DNA of 64,000 nucleotides from Rhodeus uyekii (Eukaryota; Chordata; Actinopteri; Cypriniformes; Acheilognathidae). The stretch spans positions 328,501 to 392,500 of the forward strand of contig JAWRVZ010000234.1 in assembly GCA_037043235.1 (NCBI GenBank), written 5' to 3'. The translations under genes and the position numbers were made by a program. Below the pieces are notes generated by a model. The model searched no databases, was not told where the DNA came from, and saw only the letters and a program-made list of their open reading frames with translations. The first letter of the stretch is position 1, and the number at the start of each line of letters is the position of its first letter. Below, piece after piece: positions 1 through 12,868 of the stretch.

Positions 1-54
1 TTTGTCCTTACCCTCGGTGGCTGAGCCCTTTGCAGCTCAATAGCAGAGCAATAG

Positions 55-93
<39 letters not shown>

Positions 94-1762
94 GACAAAG
101 TTTGGCCTCTTGCAGTTTGAAATGTGTTTCCACAGTTGAGAAAGCAAAAAGCTTTGTTCATAAGGAGCTGGAATCAGTAGCGAGACTGAAAGCGACGAGT
201 TTTTGATTAATGAGCTTTGAAATGCCTCGCTAGGGGGAAGCCGGGAAAGAGCCTGTTCTGTTAGAGACGGCTTGCCTCTGCTTACAAAGGCAGTGCCGCT
301 TCAGGCTATTCATTAACACATTAGAAGGTGCGTTTTAAAATACATAGACCTGTATGTATTAATGCTTGCGCAATTGTGCAGGTTAATGTTATATCAAACT
401 GTTTAAAATACAAACACTTGCAATACTTTAATCTTGAGAAGTAGCTGCAAAAATAGCGGCCAAGAAAAATGCATATTTATATCTAGATTTGTACATTGCA
501 CCACTTTAGAGAAGGAAGGCATATTGACATTCAGGGATTTAATAATTAACCAGTGGGGAATTTATCTGTGAAATTCCCACATCGTAAAAAACAACATCAT
601 GCTATTCGCTTTCAAATGATATGCTGATGCAGTTTTCTAAATATTACCACATTTGAAAGAGTTGCAACGCTTGGCGAGGTTTGCTATTGTGTTTTGTGTG
701 CCACGGGTGCGCGCACATGCACGCGCATCTGGATGGGGGGTGAGAGAGAGCGAAGGTGCCTCCTTTGTTTACTATCCTTATGTTTCCAAAATGGCGGCTC
801 TGCCTTGTGAGTTGAGCGACATTCAAGTTGCACGTCTATTCATATCCACACACAATACGAAGATGTTGATTTCAATCGCTCCTAAATCCTAAATATGAAA
901 ATACACTGATGTTTGCGATTTCGTTTCTTTAGCTTAAGCACTTTATTTACAAAATGTTTAACACAATAAAATATAACATTTCCATATCGTTACCATTTCA
1001 TCATTTTATGCATGGACAAGAGCAACTTACAAAATAACATTTATCATTAACGCGAGGATGAGTGGTTACGGGCTGGTGTTTTTGTCAGCGAGGCAATAAT
1101 TAAAGATTGCCAAAGTCCCAATGAATCCTATAATATCAATAATTACAATTTCGAGATTGCTGTTAATTCTTCATTTGCACAACATTTTATTTCTGAGTGA
1201 AGAAAGAAATACACCAGTCCCAAATGATCACCTTGTTTGCACCAGTTGAAAATCAAATCTACAACTGCAATATAAATAAAACACATGAGAAGATAAATAA
1301 TGCGCATCAAAAACGATAAATAATAAATATAATACTCATTCAATATAATTGTTCGTCACACAACCTTAGAGGAAAATAATAAATAATGCATTTTTATGGG
1401 GGGGAAAAAAGGAAAAACCCGTGAGAAGACCAGACGGCTTAACAAAGACGCATTTTCCTCTATAAAGACGGACGCCTCTACTGTCAAATCTACAGAACTT
1501 ACCTTCAAGTAATAGGTACGTTATGGAAATTGCCCTCGCGGTTCTTCCGAGAACCAAACAACAAACAACCGCGCGCGTCTCCAACAGTCAAGAGAAATGG
1601 ACCACAGCTATTATTAAAAATAATTACAATCAGAGCATTAATAGTCATATCAATAATAATCATCATAATACAGGATAGTACGGTATGTTTCTCTCGGAGG
1701 GTAGCTTTATAAATTAGTTTAACTAGTGAGGTAATAAAAGAGCGACGCTGCGCTCGGGATCC
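1..1762. other. Spacer downstream of hoxd3a
   Basis: No coding exon is recognisable. The stretch must include the hoxd3a 3' untranslated region, on the minus strand just below 1763. It is AT-rich apart from a pyrimidine microsatellite at 58-91. A match to the YY1-type motif CAAAATGGCGGC lies at 787-798. I see no hoxd1-like remnant, but the window ends too soon to judge the next gene. Confidence 0.6.
58..91. repeat. (TC)n microsatellite
   Basis: An uninterrupted run of about 17 CT units. Confidence 0.95.
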
Positions 1763-3103
1763 TTACAGATGCGTGAGTTTGGGCGCATCCGGGAGCCTTC
1801 CCTGAGACGCGTGGTGAGAGCTGAGGTCTGTGTATGTGGGGTGGGGGTCACACGGTCCGTGGTGGTGGTTGCCCGGAATCTGAGCGGCACAGCTGTAGTC
1901 CACGCTAGCGGATGAGGGATGGGGAAGATGACCGAGGTTGAACATGGGGCCCGACGCTGGCATTGAGTCAACGAAGTTTCCCCCGACGTACACAGGGCTA
2001 CTTTGTAAATTGGCATTCGCGAAGCTGCCGTTGCCCTGCATGCTGTGGTGCTCGTACTCTGTTCCCGGGTACCTCTTCTGCTGGGGTATGCATCCGCCCA
2101 GCGGCGCCGTGTAGGCCGCCAAGCCGTACATGTTCTGCTGCGGTTTGGCGAAAGACGGAGGAGACGGCGCGTCGTAGCTCAGGCTGTTCACGTTTGGAAG
2201 CTGCCCAGAATATCCAATGTGATTCGAGCCACTTAACGGCGGGCTCCTGTCCGGAGAGTGTCCTAGGGGAGAGTGCATTATGCCCTTAGACTTCTGATCT
2301 TTCTTGTACTTCATCCGCCTGTTTTGAAACCAGATCTTTATTTGGCGCTCGGTGAGATTGAGCAGATTGGCCATTTCCACTCTTCTGGGACGGCACAGGT
2401 AGCGATTGAAATGAAACTCCTTCTCCAGCTCAACTAGTTGGGCGCTGGTGTAGGCAGTGCGCACTCGTTTCGAGGCAGGGCCGGGTGGACTCTTGTCGTC
2501 GCAGGTTTCTCCTGAACACACATACACAGAGAGCAGAAATGCGCAATGGATTAATTGTGTTACATCACTGAGAGGCTACAGAGAGACGGCCTACTGTAAA
2601 CATAAAGAACTAGGTGGCGAGTGTAGTTTTTCACAAGCGTTTCCTCCTGCTACACACATACCTGCGGATGGGCAGTTGCTGCTTTTCTGCTTTGCGTTTT
2701 GCCGGGTCTCTTTCATCCATGGGAAGATCTGCTTGGTGATGACTGGGGTGGCAGTGCTGGAGCCAGTGCTGCTGGGAGATTTCTTTTTCTGTGTGGGGTT
2801 GGTGTTAGGGCTGGGTGAGCTGGCTGCTAGAGGAGCCGCCTGCTGCTGCTGCTGCTGCTCACTGAGACTCTCTGGTTGGCTGTTGCCCTGGCTGGCACTC
2901 GGTCGCATACAACTTCCACTGATGTCTCCGTTTTTATGTGCTGGTGGCCGGACTGATGTGGTTTGAATGGGACATTGATAGTCATTCTCTATGCTGGAGG
3001 ATGAAAAGCCTTGGTGTGTAGTGCCATATGCATAGGAGTCAGATTTAGGGTAAGAATATCCTCCAAAAAGTCCAGCATTGTCATAATAAGTGGCTTTCTG
3101 CAT
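1763..3103 (-). CDS. hoxd3a: Homeobox protein Hox-D3a
   Basis: This is a group-3 Hox transcription factor acting in the nucleus, known in the family for hindbrain, neural crest and anterior axial patterning. Exon 1 is 3103-2662 and exon 2 is 2511-1763. The 150 bp intron has GT/AG ends and phase 1, and the joined frame gives 396 codons plus stop, close to the family's usual length. Exon 1 opens MQKATYYDNAGLFGGYSYP, the group-3 N-terminus, and carries a glutamine run and the PBX-binding hexapeptide IFPWMK (about residues 126-131). The homeodomain (about 162-221) reads KRVRTAYTSAQLVELEKEF and ends [14 protein letters not shown], diagnostic of Hox3. The C-terminus ends in the conserved Hox3 tail (APKLTHL). 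The start is the only ATG that fits the conserved N-terminus. It is the most 3' gene in the window. Confidence 0.98.
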
Positions 3104-6100
3104 TGTGAAGATTCAAACTAAGAGAGCCTGTGAACTCCTGTCCAGTTGCATGGACTTGTCAATCACGTGATTGGAGCTTCCCACAGATTTTTTGTCCTTT
3201 GACCTGCTGTGAAAGAAAGTGGATCAGTTTTTGCAAAGATTTGAAATGTGCAACACCTAAAATCCTCCATATTTTGCATTTACAGATCTAGACGTTCCCT
3301 ATGCAGGCTAACCAGACCCCACTGCAAATGAAAACACACTATTTAAATATGAGGAAGGACGGAAGCATATTCCTGTCAAGCTATATTCCATATTCCTCCT
3401 CTTTCTTTAATGCACTTCATGCTAAATATGCTGGACTACTCGGCTGAACATTAGTTTCTCATCATGATGTTGAGAAAGTACCTTTCATAAAATCCTATTG
3501 CTCTACAGAACAAACGGTCTCCTGCCTCTTTTCAAATCAGGTTGGGAAAATTGCAAATTGTACATAGCTGTGCACCATTGAGTTTTGCTTTTAGTTTTTT
3601 AATGTTTCAGAAAACATTCAAACATCACCATTGTAAAGTAATAGATCCCATGTTGTGATCGGCCATCTTTCACAGGGCCTTTCTCTCTCTTCCTCTCCCT
3701 CCCTCTCCCTCTCTCTCCCTCTCTTTCTCTTTTAAATCCTGACAAGCCAAAGCCCTTCATCTTTTCACTTTCAGAACTCTAGGCAAGATTGAGACAGAAC
3801 GGTTAAAGTTTAACTTGTGCTGAAAGTGCCCCATTGAGTGAAACGATACGGCAGCAGAAGGAGAATCAGCATTTCTCTTCCAACAATATCCCATTCTTTC
3901 CAGACTCGCTTTCAAATGTCGTTCAACCAATAGCAACCATATATCAGATTTATTCGTATATTTTAAAAGACGCATCTCCCCGAAACATAACGGGTGTAAA
4001 TGATGGATTTTTAAAGTGGTTCGAAACGACATCGAGATTGTTTGAGAACATTATACGAAAATGCTATCTTTATAAAGAAATGCACAAAAAATCCGAGATA
4101 TACAGATTCTAAGATTGCAAATGAAAGAAACGCCTCTAGTCTATTTTGCCCTTTCTATAATATCGTAATTGAGACATGTAAACAAAGTATAATGTTTAGT
4201 TTATTAAGCTAAAGCTTATGGAACACTGGAACCTTTAACACTCGATTTAGCGTTCGAATAGTTTTTTCGCTGTTCGATTGTTTCTCACCGACGCGAGTTG
4301 TAAGATTTGGTGAATGCGAATAAGATTGCGAATTGGTTTGCAAAAGTCCTTCCATAAACTGAGCGGCCGGTGTGCAACACACCACATCAAAGAGTCTGTC
4401 TTTCTTTCTCCCTCTTATTCTCATTCTAAAGATAGGTTTTCACCCTAGTGACTGTAGCTCGTGCTCAATACAGTAGTTATTAGACGGCCTGAAGCTCCTC
4501 ACGATACATATCAATGCACCTGTCATTGTAGAGCCCGACTAAATTTATGACCGGTCATGCTACAGCCGTAAATGCCTCACAGAGGGGCGAGAAGAAAAGC
4601 ACTCCTCAAGACTTGGTACCGGCAGAGGGGTAAAAGTCTGCGCGTAGGAGGATGGCTGGGGGCAAGAATGTCCCGCTAAAGCCAGAGCCTGCAGCCGCCA
4701 GTATAAATCCAGCAGTAATTCACACACTCTTGTCTTCAGCACTCTTTAACTGCTTGCACTGGAACACACTTTTGACCGATTGCGCGGATAGCCGTGGATT
4801 TTAGTAAAGGACATACTCTAAATTAAGAAGAAAGTGCGCGGATGGGAATATTTTCTTTTGCACGCTTGCTTGCTTGTTTGATTTGTTTGATTGATTTTAT
4901 TGACTTTATAACATTGCTTTTGATTTTATACTTTGCCACAAGTTCAAATGTTTCGTTTAATGTAAGCAAACTTGAAACTGCATGGGAAAACCTAAGTAAA
5001 CAATTGTTCATTTGTTGTCACCACAAACATTTTAATTTATTCTAATTTTCTGGCCCATAGGTTTTCATGGGCTGTGTTGCAAGCTGTAAAACACAGAGTC
5101 AGAAGACACTAGGTTATGAGTAACACATATTATTGTTTAATTTCAGTGAAGGTTTAAATATATATAAGACATATCTTACCGCAATCTGTGGTTTCCTCTC
5201 CTCTCTTTCTCCTCAAGCAATCTTCATAATTTACACAGCGACCTAAAGAATAAAAATTATTTTAATTGTTGCTCGTTTTTTCCCCCTTCAGCTCCTCGTT
5301 TAATTCCTAAGGCTGTTCTGATATATGCGCTGAGGACTTGTGTGGCCAACACTTTTTCCTTTGCAAAATGACATCTATTGTACATTCTAGATGTGAATTC
5401 GCGGCCAAGAGCGTTGAGACCACACATTTACTCAATTTTTACATGATGTCCCATGTTTTTAATGAACAAATTTATATTGCTCCTAGAAGATTAGACCAGT
5501 TTTGAGAGCAGTGAAAGATGTAGTTGCATAAGAGAGAGAGAGGGAGAGTGAGAGAGAGAAAAAAAACTCCGACATAAGCGATTTTACACAAAGAGATGCT
5601 GGCCAAAATATTTAGCACTCATAAGCCTTTTGGGTGACCTTTGGCTTCGTCTCCAATAACTCACTGATTAATGAACAACGGACGGAAGGGACTTGAGTCA
5701 CAATGCAATCCACACCACACAACTTTTTCACCGGTGAATTTAAAACCAAGCGCGAGCCTGAAGACGAGATTTTAATCCTCATCCCAGCAGACAGACGACC
5801 TGTTCTGTTTCACTCCGAAAATCCTTTCGAAAACGCGAGACGAGGACAACACCTTTCGACTAGGCTATGGGATTAATAATACTTATTCATATTATTATTT
5901 GGCGATGGACCACGGCGTTGGCGAATGTAGCGAAAACGAGAGTTTCTGAGACTGTTTTAAACTTGTGTGTCATGTTCAAAGTCTTGATAGGATAAATGTA
6001 GCGAGCAAGTCAGCCGAACATGGTCTGCCTTTATCAGGCGAGCGTGTTTTCGCCCACGCACTCCCACGGTAAGTTTGGTACTCATAATAGAACAATAGGC

Positions 6101-8084
6101 GGTAAATAAATAATGGACTCTATGGAAGTCGCTCTGGAAATGTAGATATGTGCTACTAATTTGCATGCATCTCTTTTGTAGAAAAGTGTTTTATATAGCT
6201 ATCAATTTAGGCCCTTGAAAATTCTGTAAAGAAAATAATGTGCCAACGTGGTGAGCAAAAAAGTCCCGTATATTCTTAAAAATCAAATAGGATCAAAAAC
6301 AAATGCGTTGGAGATTGAGACTTGGTTAGATATTGCAAAATTATGAAGAATGAACGTTTTGTGAAATGCATATGAAAAAAATACTATTTACAAATAGGCT
6401 AATAAAAAGCGCTTTGGATACCTGGAAAGCTGTGATTTTTTATTTGTAATAATAGAGATCGGCTGCAAATCGGCGACAAATTAAAATTGGGGGGAAATAT
6501 ATATCCTGGAAGGGAATAGTTTAAACATCCAAACCTAATATTACAAGCATCATGTTTGGTAAGTTTTCATGCTTTTACTTCATGTGGCAAAATAATCAAC
6601 TTTACGTCTTAATTCATTCTTACATCTTAAATGAGTTGTATGGTTTCCATTCAAAATATGTGCGTTCGAACCCAATAATTTGGCATAAATTACAATCTAA
6701 ATCAGAGAGACTGATTTAAATGTATGGAAACGCGGATGTTTAAAAGAATACCCTAACCCACATATGTCATGTCTAACATCGCATTGACTAAAACGCAAAT
6801 TAAAGTGATTAACGATCTCGCAATGTATGACACACATGTGTGATCCTGTGCATGGCTAACTTAGCTAGAAAATGAAATAGCAACTCTAAAACCGCATGAC
6901 AAATAACCTTACATATTAAACCTCAAACATAGACAGGTTGCGCAAAGCTGAAAAGCTAGTCTCGCAGTTTTACCTCTATGTCTTCAAATCGCACTTGCTT
7001 AGTTGGCAGGCGATGACATTAATAAAGATCAGCTGCTTTGAATGGAATAAATCATATTTTTTCCTCGGCCTAATATAAACCCACGCTTAAAGGTTACGTT
7101 TTGCCGTGCAATTGCTTACCTGTGATGTCAATTTATTATATTGCAGTGCTTCTTAGTCTCAATATCTCTCGGTACAGCTGCTCGGATATATCCTTCACCC
7201 TTTGTCTATAGACAGTACTGTCTTAAAACTGATCTCGCGCTTTTCCAGGCATTTCCATATACCAATGCAGACAGTATTCCCGAAAGAATGGGAGCCACTC
7301 ACTCAGCTACCAATAAAAAGCCAAGAAGGTCTTCTTATTCCAAAACGAAATATTACGAGCAATCAACTTCCCATTGGAAAAGAGAGAAGGTTTTACAGAG
7401 GCAGGCTCAGCGAGCGAGTCGACATTAGTATATTTCGGAATGCTTATCATGACAAATAAAGGCGCTGCCTTAAAATACAAGCATATTTGTTCACGTGATC
7501 CGGATCGCAGATTGTCCTGATTGAGACTGCTAGTCCAACCAGCTTCACCTCAGCAATACATTTTAAAAGCACGAGCACTATCATTCCCTCCAGCCGCACA
7601 TCATCGTGCAGTGATTTTGCACAAAATCCCATCGGCGAAAGCTATTGCTGTTTATGATGGCCTTGAAACCCAGAACAATATTCAGATGCAGCACACCAAT
7701 ATCTCCTTTTAGCATAAAGACACGAACATTAGATTTCTTTTCTTCACTCCACTTTTATTATTATTAGTTATATTTAGCGCAGTGTTGTTGGCCATCCTTT
7801 GATTTTTTCTTTTTATTTAACATTAAGCTCATCAAACGTGTAGTCGTTTCTTTCTGCTCGCTGTTTTGAAAAGAAATCCGTTTATTATAGGCTGCCAGAA
7901 ACCACTGAAATATTGTTTGACTATTATGGTTTATGCAATGACAGCAATGTATGACCTCGTCAGCCAGAGAGATTCATCAAAATCATCCCAAATTCTATAT
8001 TGTTCTTCTCAAAAAGCAAGAGTGTGTATTGATCTATTTGTGAGTATGAAATGTAAAAATAGATACTTCAATGTCTAGATTTTT
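3104..8084. other. Spacer upstream of hoxd3a, no gene seen
   Basis: The interval is AT-rich with no coding exon. An acceptor-like tract, CTTTCTTTCACAG on the minus strand near 3210-3220, lies about 110 bp upstream of the hoxd3a ATG. It could receive a distal non-coding exon, as Hox3 genes commonly have. Pyrimidine-rich tracts lie at about 3680-3733, and a GA tract at 5530-5560. A GC-richer block at about 4560-4760 contains short chance reading frames and no recognisable protein. Confidence 0.5.
3157..3174. promoter_or_regulatory. Palindromic E-box/TGATTG composite upstream of hoxd3a
   Basis: The sequence TGTCAATCACGTGATTGG lies 54-71 bp upstream of the hoxd3a ATG. It combines CACGTG (3164-3169) with TGATTGACA on the minus strand, which resembles the PBX/MEIS-type site TGATTGACAG, and an inverted CCAAT. 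Motif recognition is direct; regulatory use is inferred. Confidence 0.45.
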
Positions 8085-8290
8085 TTTTAAAGGTTCCAAA
8101 TGGGAGTTTTAGCACCAATGCCGTAGAAGAACCATTTTCGGTTCCCCGAAGAACCTTTCAGTTCTAAAAAGAACCTTTTTTTCCTTTAGTGTGAAGAACA
8201 TTCTAAAAATCGAAAGAACCTTTTGTGGAACTAAAGATTCCATGATCGATACCAATAAAGAACCTTTACATTTAAGAGTGTATTGTTGAA
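8085..8290. repeat. MITE-like 'GAACCTTTT' element, copy 1
   Basis: Repeated AAGAACCTTT and GGTTC blocks in both orientations, ending AAGAGTGTATTG, mark a short non-autonomous foldback-type element. Similar sequences recur at 14245-14505, 61640-61800 and 63590-63735. Confidence 0.7.
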
Positions 8291-9770
8291 CACTCAAATA
8301 CAAATGTGTTTTCTAATTGCTTCTAAAATTCTGCTCCCCTTTTTGACGTCTATTTGTTGTATTTGACCAAAACACAATCTGAGCGGTATGCTGGCTGTAT
8401 GGATATGTATGTCTGGATAGCGGGATGGAGATGAAGCGATTGGGAAGGCGGCCGAGCGCAGGATTGTCCTGAGGAGAGGATGCGAGTCTTCTCCCCTTGC
8501 AGCATATGTTCACGGGCTAATAAAAGTGAAAGATTTACAGTCCACGCCCGGCCCCCAACAGCCTCTCACCCTTTCAGGAATTACTGAGCATGATTTACAG
8601 CGATGCAGATCACCGTCATCCCTCTCCAACAGCTCCAAACACTTTATGGATAGATCTACGCTCCCAGTTGCACCATTACTAAGAACGACTGGAGTTTTTG
8701 ACGCCAATAATATATATATATATTTGGATGCATGCAATTGTACTTGTGATTTGCTGTTTTGCTCATGTTTATCAGGATGCTAAATCCATTTATTCAGGTA
8801 ATACTTCACGTCAGTAACCATGTGATGATTTCCCAGACAGATTCCACAATGAATTCAAGCTTGTGTGCCTTTTTATCAAACCACAAATGCTCGCCACTAA
8901 ATGAGGAAAGAAAAGCCTCTCGGTCGGATTATAAATCACAAACAGGCAGGCCTTCGTTAAAGCCCTCCACCATCGCACTGGACTTCACATTTTATGCATT
9001 AATGCAACAGTACATGAGAAAAGATTTCCTAGTCTGCATTAAATGCTTCAAAAGTAAAAGTGTTGTTACTGAGCACTTTTTATTTCTTGGCAGGTTTATG
9101 CATCACGCTGAAGCTATTTAATAAAAGAAGAAGAAATCACAATGAGCCTGAAGTTGCTTCAGTCAGTCCGCGAGGAAGACTGAATCAAAGGACACCATTT
9201 ATCACGATTCTGACAGATATGTTTATTCGATGTCTCACTGCAAATATTAATCTTAAATGTTTACCTACCGATCTTCCATTGGCTGAAAAGCTGAACGAGT
9301 GTGCAGGTTGCGGTGGTGTGAGATACAGGACCGTTTGGATATTATTTTCTTGGATCTCTTCAGTTTTCAAGTCTGATAGAGTCCTCGCGATTAATGACGA
9401 CGCCGTGTTTCTAGGGGACGTGCTGCATTAATTATTTAGACAATCACGTGGTCAAACAAAAAAGATACAGAACGGAACCATACACCGAATTCTGTAATGG
9501 GATGTCGACAGAGCGGTTTGATTTATCTTAACGGGTTGCCTCGATGGGCGAAGACATTTTCACCGAACAGCTGGAAATCAAAAATGGCCGTTTGAACACA
9601 TTGTGAGAGCGGCGGCGGCTTCGGCTTCAGCGGCGGCGGTGTGAGAGTCACTGCTAACGGAACCGCGCACGGATCCCATTTATTCTGCTCAGACATCCAG
9701 GTCAATACTCAGAGACACCAGGAGACAATGGAGAGATCCCATGTGTGCTCACAAGGCTTTTAAAACAAAC
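8291..9770. other. Spacer with GC-rich block, no coding gene
   Basis: Mostly AT-rich. A CACGTG lies at about 9446-9451. A GC-rich block at about 9530-9680 contains GGCGGCGGCTTCGGC and could be a distal promoter or non-coding exon for hoxd3a on the minus strand, but no splice or protein evidence settles this. Confidence 0.4.
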
Positions 9771-9771
9771 T

Positions 9772-9835
<64 letters not shown>

Positions 9836-9953
9836 TAAACATACACACACACACACACATATATATATATATTGAACATACACACACACATATACATATA
9901 AAATATGCAATAAAGTTTATATTTTCTCCTGGAAGTGTGTTGGTGAATGTATA

Positions 9954-9998
<45 letters not shown>
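9771..9998. repeat. Compound CA/TA/CT microsatellites
   Basis: Two consecutive (CA)n(TA)n tracts at 9771-9900 and a (TC)n tract at about 9957-9998. Confidence 0.95.
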
Positions 9999-10000
<2 letters not shown>

Positions 10001-10130
10001 CTGAGTGTTTCAATGAACTGTTAATACTAAATTAAATTACAACAGACGTTTGCTCATGTTTCTCATAAAATAATAGCAAATATTCTCTTTCTCTCTTTCA
10101 CTACCCAACTCCCCCCTCGCCCACCCCCCC

Positions 10131-10187
10131 CAACACACACACACACTCTTAAACACAGACACACACACACACACACACACGCGCGCG
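10131..10187. repeat. (CA)n microsatellite
   Basis: Interrupted CA repeats ending in a short CG alternation. Confidence 0.9.
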
Positions 10188-10195
10188 TTTTGTTA

Positions 10196-10402
10196 ATTCC
10201 ATAGGCATATTGATTTTATTATGCAAAAAAAAAAAATCCCTACACTAACCCTACCATCACACAAAACTTTCTGCAGTTTTACATTTACACAAAATATACC
10301 TCACTATGATCTATAAGCTGTTTTTTTTCATGGGGACTGAAAAATGTCCTCGCAAGGTCAAAAATCACTAGTATTATTTTCGTTGTGGGGACGTTTGGTC
10401 CG
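10196..10402. repeat. Dispersed repeat with 'TGGGGAC...GTCCTCGCAAGGTCAAAAAT' core
   Basis: Two TGGGGAC blocks with GTCCTCGCAAGGTCAAAA between them, opening into a CA array, match a dispersed repeat I remember as frequent in cyprinid genomes. No terminal duplication was identified. The family name is not asserted. Confidence 0.55.
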
Positions 10403-10434
10403 CACACACACACTCACACACACACACACACACA

Positions 10435-10467
<33 letters not shown>

Positions 10468-10546
10468 AAATACACATACCCTCTCTCTCTCACACACTCT
10501 CTCACAAACCATCAAATACACACACACTCTCACAAACACTCACATA

Positions 10547-10593
<47 letters not shown>

Positions 10594-10604
10594 ACGCTCA
10601 CATA

Positions 10605-10643
<39 letters not shown>

Positions 10644-10728
10644 ACACTCACATACACACACACACACACACACTCACAAACACTCACATACACACACTCT
10701 CTCTCACAAACACTCACATACACACACA

Positions 10729-10770
<42 letters not shown>

Positions 10771-10893
10771 TACACACAAAAACACAAAAACACACATTCG
10801 CACACGCACACACACACACACACTCACACACTCTCTCTCTCACAAACACTCACATACACACATATATTCGCGCGCACACACACACAAGCGCAC
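10403..10893. repeat. Large mixed CA/CT simple-sequence array
   Basis: Nearly 500 bp of alternating CA and CT blocks with internal higher-order units such as CACAAACACTCACATACACA repeated several times. The long reading frame through it is a low-complexity artefact. Confidence 0.95.
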
Positions 10894-12868
10894 AGGTTTA
10901 ATAAAATATATCAAAATGGGATTATTGCAGCAACATCTTTTATTTTTGATATCCACAAGCTGCATTTACTATACTTTTATATCGTTTCAAACGAGGAAAT
11001 TTTAGCTCACTTCTGGGTACCAATGTCCCAAAAATTTAGTAAAGTAGGAACACAGACGCACTCACACACCAAGCTCACACATTTCCAGTGCTGACGGAGA
11101 ACAAAAAATACTTCAAACTATATTTAAAGACTATTTTTTATGATAAAGCCTGCTGTTGTTTAGAAAGACCCACAGTAGTTTTGCTTGCTCATAATTCTCT
11201 GAACCTCAATGGCTAAATGAACACTTTATCAATAAAGATTTGACATTATATATGTCGCTTGATGAAGCAAAGCACATATGGTGGTTTATTTGTGATTTGT
11301 AGTTTTATCATGACCGCAATCGTTGTAACACAGCACGCAGTTTTGAATGTGTGAGACTCGAGATTTAAGGCATGCACATATCCCTACACACATATCTTTG
11401 GTGCATGTGTGTGTAAAACGCGTCTGAGAGAAGCGGCTGAAGGTCCATCAGGTCACGAGTGTAGAGGTCAGAGCTCGCGGCTCAAATGCAACAGAAACTG
11501 TGTCCTCTGGATGAACCTGCCCGCAAGGCTTTTGTTGAACTTCTGCAAAAATACCTTTTCATGCTCGCAACGTGAAGGCTTCAGCGGGATGACTCCTGCG
11601 CCATGCGCGCGCTCCTCGTGGTTTTGTTCAAGAAGACAAAGACACCACAATGATAGCAGAGCGTCTAAGTTTAATTACTGATGGAAAACCATCTCCAGAT
11701 TCCCTTTTTTAAACTAACAATGAGTATGAAAGTGCTTGATAAAACGAGTTTCTTCCTATCTCGAGAGCTTCTCGTTCCAACACAATATGACACAGTTTGG
11801 GTGAAATCTCTCTGCATAATATTTATTTAATTACTGCAAAATATGCCTGTAGAAAATATGCACAATATACAGAAATATATACACATATATAAGAACCTTA
11901 AAACTGAATTTGATAATTATGGAACGGATAGGTAGGTTCGAGTAGAACATAAAGCTTTTAAAATTATATTTAATAAATAAAAGGTTCAAACATTTTCAAG
12001 GATAAACGTGTCTAAAATGCAAAATAAAAAAAGGCTTTTCAAGAATTTCAGGTAAATATCCGGAAGACAGATTGTTGTTTACAAAGATGTCGGGCGGGAT
12101 TTATAGGGAAGTAAGGCATGGAATATTCCCTTTTTTCTAGAATAAACATGCCTTTACTAAAAAATGATAATAATAATTGCGATAAACAATTGTAAAAAAC
12201 CTATAACGAAATTTTTAAAAATTAAAAGACCAAGTTAAAAATGACTTAGTGAAACTTTTTTTTAAGAAACCTTTAGTGAGGCGCGCAAAACGCCAAGAGA
12301 TTTCTTCAGCTTTTCGATCTCCAAATAAATAATTTCCCAGGAATCTTTTTTTCTTTTTCTCGCCATTAGCTCATTTTACTTTGTTTTTAATACTTGTACC
12401 AGTCGACTGAAGTAGACAAAACAATTAAAATTTATTATTCGCTGGACATGAGTTGCGATAAATTGACGCGCTATGGGCGTAAACTTTCCACAATGCGTTT
12501 CAAAAGAGCAAAGGGCTGAATAAAATACAGAGGGAGATTTTTACAATTGTGAATAGTGTTACTAAAAAGAGCCATGCTCTCCAACAATGTTCGTGTAAAA
12601 TAGCGTGATCTTTCTGGCGTTTTACTATACCTCGTTGTGGCACGTGAACCTCATATCCTCTTTGCCTCGTTTACAAAAGTTTCTTACAATTCTGGACGTT
12701 TTTCACGAGGCATTTACTCATAGTGTGTGCTTCTGCTTCTGTTTTTTCTTCTTCTTTTTTGGCACTTGTACCCAACATGTCATGATTTGCTACCATGCAA
12801 TGTCAAATAAAGCATTGTCTATTACATACAGTTCATCTGGAGGGAGGGAGAGAGAGAGAGATATCCAC
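10894..12868. other. Spacer downstream of hoxd4a
   Basis: AT-rich with no coding exon. It must contain the hoxd4a 3' untranslated region on the minus strand. No mobile element is recognisable. Confidence 0.5.

Noticed and set aside
4560..4742. Minus-strand 60-codon frame in a GC-richer block upstream of hoxd3a
   Set aside because: No homology or splice context; most likely leader or regulatory DNA.
10385..11005. 206-codon reading frame rich in His, Thr, Ser and Leu
   Set aside because: It is a translation of CA/CT simple repeats.
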